Shown: in pieces, positions 6,687 to 12,254 of the stretch | How the letters are laid out: every line of letters begins with the position of its first letter | Numbering within the stretch: position 1 is the stretch's first letter | From: Armatimonadota bacterium | GTDB taxonomy: Bacteria; Vulcanimicrobiota; JACPDS01 | Length of the DNA: 12,254 bases | NCBI GenBank assembly: GCA_016183885.1 | Contig: JACPDS010000071.1 | Coordinates: 11,015 to 23,268 of the forward strand | Direction of reading: 5' to 3' | Program-made: the position numbers and the translations under genes | The notes under the pieces: model-generated | Databases searched by the model: none | The model's input: only the letters and a program-made list of their open reading frames with translations | Told to the model about the DNA's origin: nothing

Positions 6687-7290
6687 ATTTTTAGATTTAT
6701 TAAAAGAAGTTTATGGCGATGGATTTAATTTAAAATTAGATCAGACAAAAGATCTTATAAGTTTAAATTTGAAATTAAATAATCTTTCTTTTTTGCCGGA
6801 TTCATTGGGTTTAATTATAGAAAATTTAGCGCTGCAGTTTAGCAAAGATGAAAAGAATTTAAAATATAAAATTATTAATATTAATGATTTTTATTTAAAA
6901 TTTAATGTTAATTTTTTAAATAAGATTTTAAGTTTTTTTTCTTTTAGGACTATAAAAAATTTAAAGATTTATTTGGAAGATAATAAAGTTATTTTAAAAG
7001 GAAATTTTATAAGAAAGATCAGCATACCTTTTAGTTTTAATATTTATCTTAAAGTAAGTAATAATAAAATAAAGTTTGAATTTAATAATATATGGCTTTT
7101 CAATCTTATTCCATTGCCCAAATTTATTAATAATTTATTTATAGAAATTTTAGGAGAGAATTTATCTGCTAGAAATTTCAGCTTTCATCAAAATTTTTTA
7201 ATTTTAGATTTAAATAAATTAAATTTCCCTTTTGATTTTAGCTTAAATAAAATTGAAGTTAAAAAGGATTTTTTATATTTAGAGGGATAA
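6679..7290 (+). CDS. Hypothetical beta-rich protein, possibly lipid-binding-like
   Basis: I do not recognise a named family for this 203-residue protein. It alternates short charged and hydrophobic residues in the way of long beta strands: LISLNLKLNNLSF near residues 27-39, NKVILKGNF, FSFNIYLKVSNNKIKFEFNN near 115-135, and NFLILDLNKLNFPF near the C-terminus. This pattern, with a short N-terminal helix, recalls LmeA/DUF2993-type lipid-binding proteins, but that is a weak resemblance from strand pattern only. There is no signal peptide, though residues 138-156 (LIPLPKFINNLFIEILGE) are hydrophobic. The ATG lies eight bases inside the FmdB gene end, so it is translationally coupled to it. Lys/Asn/Phe/Ile content is high, as expected at low G+C. 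Confidence 0.7.
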   Translation: MLKFLDLLKEVYGDGFNLKLDQTKDLISLNLKLNNLSFLPDSLGLIIENLALQFSKDEKNLKYKIININDFYLKFNVNFLNKILSFFSFRTIKNLKIYLEDNKVILKGNFIRKISIPFSFNIYLKVSNNKIKFEFNNIWLFNLIPLPKFINNLFIEILGENLSARNFSFHQNFLILDLNKLNFPFDFSLNKIEVKKDFLYLEG

Positions 7291-7308
7291 AAAAATAAAT
7301 AAAGGTAG

Positions 7309-7322
7309 AGTTTTATAAAACT
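7309..7322. repeat. Perfect 14-base palindrome after the 6679-7290 gene
   Basis: AGTTTTATAAAACT is a perfect inverted repeat without a loop, 19 bases after the stop codon. It could be a weak two-way terminator element between the convergent genes or a protein-binding site. In AT-rich DNA such palindromes also arise by chance. Confidence 0.3.
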
Positions 7323-7330
7323 TATAAATC

Positions 7331-7395
7331 TAGCTGTCATAAGACCGCTTTTGTCCAGATGATACATCGAGGCGAAAGGCGTGAAGGGCTGGCAT
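7331..7395. other. GC-rich island of unknown nature between convergent genes
   Basis: Bases 7341-7393 are 55% G+C (29 of 53), against a background near 30%. The island lies between the stops of a plus-strand and a minus-strand gene, so it is not an upstream leader of either. CCAG (7355-7358) can pair with CTGG (7389-7392), and GATG (7358-7361) with CATC (7365-7368), but the two share a base and no long stem is visible. A minus-strand frame crosses it but joins the antisense of the neighbouring gene and looks spurious. It may be a small RNA, a 3' regulatory element or a remnant. Confidence 0.3.
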
Positions 7396-7411
7396 TTTAA
7401 TTCAAATTTTT

Positions 7412-10400
7412 TTACCAGATTGTATCGCCGGGAGGAAGAGCCAGATCTTTTATTTTCCATTTAGCTTCTTTTAAAGCTTTTAAAAATTCAGGGAATTCTC
7501 GATTAGTTTCCTTTAAGCTATCTTCTAAAATTATTTTTAAAGCTTCATTTTCCCCGTAATTTTTTGTATATTGCTCTAAACTTCCGGAACTTAAAGCTCT
7601 TTTTAATTTTTCAGCCTGATAGAAAGCTTTTAGTTGATCTTCTTTAGCAGAGTCAATATGAAAGATAATTTTTATTTCATTATTTTTAATATTAAGTAAA
7701 TATTTTTCTCCTTTATATATTATTATTAAGTCAGTTAATTCTTTAGATGTAGAATATATTTCAGAAATAGGCGGTTTAACGTTTATGGAAACATCTTTTT
7801 TGATTTCCAAATAGACTTCTTCTAATTCTTGTTCCTCAATTGGTTTCCCATATTCAAGAATTTTTTTATCTTTTAGATAAGCTTTAATTAAATTTTCTAG
7901 TTTATCTTGAGTAATTACCCTGCCGGAAAGTTGAGAAGCTTCTTTAATTAAGAGATATTCACCTACTCCTAAAGCCGCAACAGTTATAGGGAAGGCAAAA
8001 GGAGGAAGCACTCCCAAAGTTCCTTTAATTGCGCATCCTAAAGTTAATCCCAGGGTTGAACTAAGGGCGGATTGAGCTGTAGCTGCGGCTCTAATTTGAG
8101 TTGATAATCCATTTACTGATTGATTTGGTTCAATTCTGCCTAATAACGCAGAGAATGATACAGTGTCGCCTTTAGCGCGAATTGTTTCCCCTCCCCAGTA
8201 TGCCGCTACAGATCCAACAAGATTAAGAGGCGAAGGAAGCGCTTGGGTAGCCAGCATGCCTAATTCTAAGCCGTCTCCTAAAATTCTTGTCTTTGCGCCT
8301 TCTTGAAAATATTTGGCTGGATCTTTATCTGTTAAAGTAGAAGCTCCTTTGCCCATTACTGCTCCTAATCCGTAAAAAATACTGCTAGCTTGAGTGGCAA
8401 GAGCTGCCGCCATGCTACCCGAGCTTCCTCCCAAGCCTAAAATATTAAAAAGTAAATTGGCAAGAATAAAACTTTTTGCGCTGCCTAAAGTATTAGCTGG
8501 AAATATGCGCCCTCGAAATGCCGGATACTCAGGACTATAAGTTCCTTTTGGCGGGAAAAAAATCTTATAGAGAATTTCTTTTATTTTTTCATGTGGTTTT
8601 TGAGGAGCAGGCTCTGCCATTACTAATTGTTTAGAGATTTTGCCGTCTTTCCCAATTATTAAAGCTTCTTCGTCCTTTATTTGAGAGGCAAGATTTTTTT
8701 CTCCATCTAAAGTTATTATTTTTATTTCTTCTTGGGTTTTAGATGCGGCGGCTTTCCCGAATTTTATACTTTGTTGGGCGCATTCTTTAAGATTTTTGCC
8801 ATTTATAATTACTATTCTTCTTCTTTCCGGGTCATAAGCTATTCCGTCTGTGAAGTTTTGTTTATTAGGCGGGGAAATAAAACCTGCCTTTAAAAGATCA
8901 TCCCCTTTATTTAAACGCTGAAATGTTACACCGGATTCTTCCATTATCTTTAATTTCCATAAAGGGGTATTTAAAGCCATTTCTCTTATTAATTTAGCTC
9001 TAGTTTCATATGGCGCATATCCAATAATTAATTTATTAACTATTGATTCTTTTTTTATTAAAATTATTTCTAATTGTCGGGCATATTGTTTTTGGGCTTC
9101 TTTTTTTAATTCTTCATTTGATATATTTTTTTTATTTAAATTATCAGTTATTTTTTTTATTGTTTCTTGATTACTTGAAAGATCATTTCTTAAAACTTCG
9201 TTTCCCAGTAAATTTTCTTGCTTTATTGGTAAAGACAAATCATTATTTAAAGCTAATTTCCTTAATTTATAATTTAAATATCGGCTGTATCTTTCAAAAA
9301 GTTTTATTTTTTGGGAAGTTTTAGAAATTTGATCCGGCAAAACAAACATTTCATTTATTTTTGCGGATTTAGAAGTAAATAAAGCTTCTCTTGGTATCCA
9401 AGGGTAAGAGGCTTCATTTGTGGATTCAGCAAGTCTTAGCGTTCCTTTTCCGCAGGCTTCTTGTTCTCTTAAAGCCCCAAGCATTTCATCAGTATCAATT
9501 AATCTTTTTTCTAGACTTTCTATATTGTTAATCAGCTCTTGCGATGTTCCTGCGGATTTAGCTTTTTGAGTTAAACTGTCTTCAGGCAGTCTTATTTTAG
9601 TTAGTCTTTCTATTTTTTTAGTTTTTGAAATTTTCCCTAATGATTCTCCTTTAATTAAATTATCTTTTCCATTTATAATTCTAGATTGAAATGCCGCTAA
9701 ATTAGAAATATCTTTTAAGCCCCAGAGTCCTAAAGCGCTGAATCCGGTTTCTAATAAAGCTTGTTTTATATATTCGAGGCGCTCTTCTTTAGTTTTAGAA
9801 GCGGCTATATGATAATAACTTTTTCCTGAGGCATAAATATTTTTTGCTGCCAGGTCAATTGCTCCTATTGTTCCAAGCCCTTGAATGACTCCGCCTTTGG
9901 TTGGCAGATACTTTAAAGAAGTTTTAACTCCATTATAGATTTCTTTGCCTCCGGCGCTTAATGATTTTAAAATATTTTCAGGAATAGTTTTTAAGCCTTT
10001 GATTATTTTAGGCATTGCTCCTGGAATTTCTTTAACAAAACCAGTAAGTTTCGGCAGGCAGCCCTTTAAATATTTTAGAGAGTTTTTTATTCCTACTGTC
10101 CTTAAAGTTGTATAGATTCCTTTACCTGCATTTAAAATTAATTTACCGCTTCCAGCCGCTAGTTTTATAGCCGCCCCGGGAGCATTTGTAAACGCGGCGG
10201 CGGCAGAAAGAATAATCACCTCGGCTGAATTAAAAGCCGCGGCTTTATAATCTCCTTTTTCAAAGTTATAGCGGGCATTAATAGCGGATTCCGAAGCTCC
10301 AAAAGTAACAAATGAAGTAATTCCTCTAGCAATTGCAACTCCGCTGTCAGCTTTTTTTAGCCAGCTTTCGTTTTTTTCAACTTTTTCAATTTCTTTTTGA

Positions 10401-10801
10401 ATTTGTTCTTTCTTTTCTTTAAAATGAACCTCTCTTATTTGTTTAGCCTTTTTTCCGCCTAATTTTTGTTCTTGAATTTTATAATAAGCATAATGATATT
10501 TTAGAGGTAAAATTTCAAAAGCTTTTTCCAAACTGCCTTCTCTTAGAGCTATTTTTTTAACAGTTTCATAAGCTTTTTCATCCCATTTAGTTTGAGGTTT
10601 AGAGAAAATTTGTTTTTTTGTCTCTTCGAGCTGTTTTTGATAAGCAAGCTTAACTTTATAATAGGAATTTCTTTTATGAATCGGCAGGCTTTTAACGACT
10701 TCATCAATATTTTTATTATTTTTTTTTGAAGTCCGAATAATTTTTTGATAAAATAAAATATCGTTTTGAGTTATTTTTTGAGATTTATTAATTTCATTCA
10801 T
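7412..10801 (-). CDS. Large orphan protein of 1129 residues, tandem N-terminal repeats, hydrophobic Gly/Ala blocks
   Basis: No known domain is recognisable. Residues 13-55 and 73-116 are two diverged copies of one unit: a tyrosine near the start, then LP (39-40, 98-99), then YYK exactly seven residues later (47-49, 106-108). The units look helical and could be DNA- or protein-binding. Residues 115-150 are a Lys/Glu coiled coil. Several Gly/Ala/Ser-rich hydrophobic blocks follow, near 192-215, 345-362, 775-816, 846-871 and 908-952, some long enough to cross a membrane. Residues 540-600 are charged helices. The C-terminal 150 residues are mixed alpha/beta, ending PPGDTIW. There is no signal peptide. 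The first half loosely recalls pre-toxin regions of polymorphic toxins, but no catalytic domain or immunity gene is seen. It is a single gene read against both neighbours; a weak GAGAT or AGAGGAT ribosome site precedes the ATG. Confidence 0.8.
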   Translation of the reverse strand: MNEINKSQKITQNDILFYQKIIRTSKKNNKNIDEVVKSLPIHKRNSYYKVKLAYQKQLEETKKQIFSKPQTKWDEKAYETVKKIALREGSLEKAFEILPLKYHYAYYKIQEQKLGGKKAKQIREVHFKEKKEQIQKEIEKVEKNESWLKKADSGVAIARGITSFVTFGASESAINARYNFEKGDYKAAAFNSAEVIILSAAAAFTNAPGAAIKLAAGSGKLILNAGKGIYTTLRTVGIKNSLKYLKGCLPKLTGFVKEIPGAMPKIIKGLKTIPENILKSLSAGGKEIYNGVKTSLKYLPTKGGVIQGLGTIGAIDLAAKNIYASGKSYYHIAASKTKEERLEYIKQALLETGFSALGLWGLKDISNLAAFQSRIINGKDNLIKGESLGKISKTKKIERLTKIRLPEDSLTQKAKSAGTSQELINNIESLEKRLIDTDEMLGALREQEACGKGTLRLAESTNEASYPWIPREALFTSKSAKINEMFVLPDQISKTSQKIKLFERYSRYLNYKLRKLALNNDLSLPIKQENLLGNEVLRNDLSSNQETIKKITDNLNKKNISNEELKKEAQKQYARQLEIILIKKESIVNKLIIGYAPYETRAKLIREMALNTPLWKLKIMEESGVTFQRLNKGDDLLKAGFISPPNKQNFTDGIAYDPERRRIVIINGKNLKECAQQSIKFGKAAASKTQEEIKIITLDGEKNLASQIKDEEALIIGKDGKISKQLVMAEPAPQKPHEKIKEILYKIFFPPKGTYSPEYPAFRGRIFPANTLGSAKSFILANLLFNILGLGGSSGSMAAALATQASSIFYGLGAVMGKGASTLTDKDPAKYFQEGAKTRILGDGLELGMLATQALPSPLNLVGSVAAYWGGETIRAKGDTVSFSALLGRIEPNQSVNGLSTQIRAAATAQSALSSTLGLTLGCAIKGTLGVLPPFAFPITVAALGVGEYLLIKEASQLSGRVITQDKLENLIKAYLKDKKILEYGKPIEEQELEEVYLEIKKDVSINVKPPISEIYSTSKELTDLIIIYKGEKYLLNIKNNEIKIIFHIDSAKEDQLKAFYQAEKLKRALSSGSLEQYTKNYGENEALKIILEDSLKETNREFPEFLKALKEAKWKIKDLALPPGDTIW

Positions 10802-10887
10802 AAGTTTTTATATCTCTTATTATCCTCTACTATTAATTATCACGCAAAATAGATATAAATAAAGGGTTAAAAACCTTGAAAAATAAG

Positions 10888-10926
10888 ATTTAACTAAAAT
10901 TTAACTAAAATTTAACAAATTGTTAA
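10888..10926. promoter_or_regulatory. Three 11-base tandem repeats running into a 7-1-7 palindrome
   Basis: ATTTAACTAAA occurs at 10888-10898 and 10899-10909, and a third variant unit at 10910-10920. The third unit enters a perfect inverted repeat, TTAACAA-A-TTGTTAA (10912-10926). Eleven bases is close to one helical turn, so repeated TTAAC cores would face the same side of the DNA. This is typical of an operator region. It lies 65 bases before queC and about 90 before the divergent large gene, so it could control either. Confidence 0.45.
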
Positions 10927-10990
10927 GAAAAAAGGATATCTTAATTAAGAAGTTAAAATATTAATTAAAATTGTAAGCTGGTGAGTTAAT

Positions 10991-11659
10991 TTGAAAAGCG
11001 TTATTTTACTTTCTTCCGGACTGGATTCTTTGGTGAATTTAGCTTTAGCTAAAAAAGAAACTCAAATTTCGTTGGCGCTTACTTTTGATTATAAACAAAA
11101 AGCTTTACGACGTGAAATTGCTCAATCTAGGAAGATTTGTAAATATTATAAAATCAGCCATAAAGTTTTAAAAATACCTTGGTTGAGCGAACTTGGATCA
11201 GCTCTTACCGGCGGAATGGATTTGCCGGCTTTAAAAGAAGATGAATTAGATAATTTAAAAAAAACTTCTAAAAGCGCAAAACTGGTTTGGGTTCCAAACC
11301 GCAATAGTCTTTTTATTAATATTGCCGCATGCTTTGCCGAAAAATTAAAATGCAGTTTAATTGTAGCAGGCTTTAACAAAGAAGAAGCCCAAACTTTTCC
11401 CGATAATTCCTTAGAATTTGTTAAGAGGATTAATCAATCTTTAAAGTTTTCTACTTTAAAGAAAATTAAAGTTAAAAGTTTCACCCAAAATTTAACTAAA
11501 AAAGAAATTATAAAGCTTGCCATAAAATTAAAGCTTCCTTTTCAATATCTTTGGTCTTGTTATGAAAGCGGAAAAATAATGTGTGGAATTTGCGAAAGTT
11601 GTTTAAGATTAAAAAGAGCGATAAGAGATAAGAATTTAAAGATAAAATTTTTAAATTAA
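10991..11659 (+). CDS. queC: 7-cyano-7-deazaguanine (preQ0) synthase
   Basis: QueC converts 7-carboxy-7-deazaguanine to preQ0 with ATP and ammonia, a cytoplasmic step toward queuosine (or other deazapurine modifications). The 222 residues match the family length. SSGLDS at 8-13 is the PP-loop ATP-binding motif, TFDYKQKALRRE (31-42) follows it, and VPNRNSLF (101-108) matches the usual VPxRN segment. The zinc site is C190, C198, C201 and C204 in the sequence SCYESGKIMCGICESC. The start is TTG, since the alternative upstream GTG runs into a stop; GGTGAG a few bases upstream serves as ribosome site. It is followed after one base by a DUF366-like gene. No queD, queE or folE is in the window. Confidence 0.93.
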   Translation: MKSVILLSSGLDSLVNLALAKKETQISLALTFDYKQKALRREIAQSRKICKYYKISHKVLKIPWLSELGSALTGGMDLPALKEDELDNLKKTSKSAKLVWVPNRNSLFINIAACFAEKLKCSLIVAGFNKEEAQTFPDNSLEFVKRINQSLKFSTLKKIKVKSFTQNLTKKEIIKLAIKLKLPFQYLWSCYESGKIMCGICESCLRLKRAIRDKNLKIKFLN

Positions 11660-11660
11660 A

Positions 11661-12221
11661 ATGTTTTTTATTAAAACTAAATTTATTAATAAAGAAATCA
11701 AATACGACGGCAGTCAGCTTAAGTCTCATTATATTTTTAAAGAATTTAATATTTTAGGAAACAGCTTGATTGCTTTTATCGGGCCTTGCGAAGTAAATTT
11801 AGATAAAATGGTGGATTTATTAGATGTAAAGCGCAAAGAAAAAATTTATAGCGAAAGAATGCTTCATTTTCTAGGAGAATTTTTTAATTTAGACTTAGAA
11901 AAAGGAATTTATCTTCAAAGAACTTTAATTACTTTAATTAAAGAAAAATTAGAAGAAAAAATTAAGCAGAGGATTATCCGCAAAGGGGATGACTTATTTA
12001 TTGAGAATAAAAAATTATCCGTTTCGATTGCCACTTTAAGCTTAGTTTCCACTTTAATTCATATCGGACTTAATATTTCCAGTTTTAATACCCCAGTCCC
12101 AACCATAAGTTTAGATGATTTAAAAGTAAATCCTAAAAATTTTGCAAAAGCACTTTTTAATAATTTTAAGCAGGAATTAGAAAGCATTTATTTAGCAAGT
12201 TGTAAGGTAAGAGGGGTTTAA
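11661..12221 (+). CDS. DUF366-like protein
   Basis: This 186-residue protein resembles the DUF366 family, known mainly in archaea and some bacteria and without an established function. Fairly distinctive stretches are YDGSQL (15-20), GPCEV (41-45), ERMLHFLGEFF (65-75), QRTLI (86-90), RKGDDLF (107-113), KLSVSIATLSLVSTLIHIGLN (118-138) and CKVRGV at the C-terminus. It has no signal peptide and one hydrophobic patch at 120-138 that is probably a buried core rather than a membrane segment. It starts one base after the queC stop, so the two are almost certainly co-transcribed, which hints at a role near deazaguanine or nucleotide chemistry. That link is inference. The family name is from motif memory and needs a profile search. 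Confidence 0.7.
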   Translation: MFFIKTKFINKEIKYDGSQLKSHYIFKEFNILGNSLIAFIGPCEVNLDKMVDLLDVKRKEKIYSERMLHFLGEFFNLDLEKGIYLQRTLITLIKEKLEEKIKQRIIRKGDDLFIENKKLSVSIATLSLVSTLIHIGLNISSFNTPVPTISLDDLKVNPKNFAKALFNNFKQELESIYLASCKVRGV

Positions 12222-12254
12222 TTTTATATTTTTAGGGTCAGGTCTTGCATTAAT

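Noticed and set aside
7358..7383. Hammerhead-like ribozyme (GATGA followed by CGAAA)
   Set aside because: The full CTGATGA core is not present, and stems II and III cannot be formed with the required pairing.
7188..7460. Minus-strand frame of 90 codons across the convergent junction
   Set aside because: It overlaps the antisense of the 203-residue gene and the end of the large gene, and its composition (Lys/Phe/Leu-rich after residue 50) is that of antisense low-G+C DNA.
9043..9324. Plus-strand frame of 93 codons with many Phe and Leu
   Set aside because: It lies wholly inside the 1129-residue gene on the other strand and shows the composition of an antisense shadow.
12222..12254. Possible terminator or gene start after the DUF366-like gene
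   Set aside because: Only 33 bases remain, with no stem or start signal that can be supported.

Overview
The window is an AT-rich bacterial segment (roughly 30% G+C by eye) with tightly packed genes that often overlap by 4-11 bases, ordinary stop-codon use and some TTG starts. The gene set (GatB, paired M16 peptidases with signal peptides, MoaB, a MoeA-PBP fusion, an FmdB zinc ribbon, QueC and a DUF366-like protein) suits an uncultivated bacterial lineage. I cannot name the phylum from sequence alone.

Layout. Positions 1-1892 (minus strand) hold two translationally coupled M16 (pitrilysin-family) genes. The upstream, normally catalytic one has lost exactly the stretch that should carry the HxxEH zinc motif and is frameshifted there. 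The downstream one, cut by the window edge, naturally has Asn/Ala/Asn in place of the motif. The pair as written therefore has no zinc site. Positions 1893-2130 are a divergent intergenic region with a strikingly GC-rich, foldable island followed by a terminator-like hairpin, a candidate small RNA or leader in front of gatB.

Positions 2131-3748 carry gatB and an overlapping 62-residue small protein ending in NCQLGCFK. Positions 3749-3928 hold a degenerate heptanucleotide repeat array arranged as two inverted arms. Positions 3929-7290 look like one plus-strand operon: a MoeA-like protein fused to a periplasmic-binding-protein-like domain, moaB, an FmdB-type zinc ribbon protein with a fresh 24-base internal duplication, and a beta-rich protein of unknown function. 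The MoeA-like protein keeps the fold but has lost the signature GG(V/T)SxGxxD and GLPGxP motifs, so it is probably not an ordinary molybdenum insertase.

Positions 7291-7411, between convergent genes, contain a second GC-rich island of unknown nature. Positions 7412-10801 (minus) encode a 1129-residue orphan protein with two tandem N-terminal repeats, a coiled coil and several Gly/Ala-rich hydrophobic blocks, with no recognisable domain. Positions 10802-10990 have three 11-base tandem repeats running into a perfect 7-1-7 palindrome, upstream of queC (preQ0 synthase) and a one-base-spaced DUF366-like gene (10991-12221).

The leads I consider most worth pursuing are the degenerate MoeA-PBP fusion beside an intact MoaB, the orphan 1129-residue protein, the GC-rich island before gatB, and the precise excision of the M16 active site.
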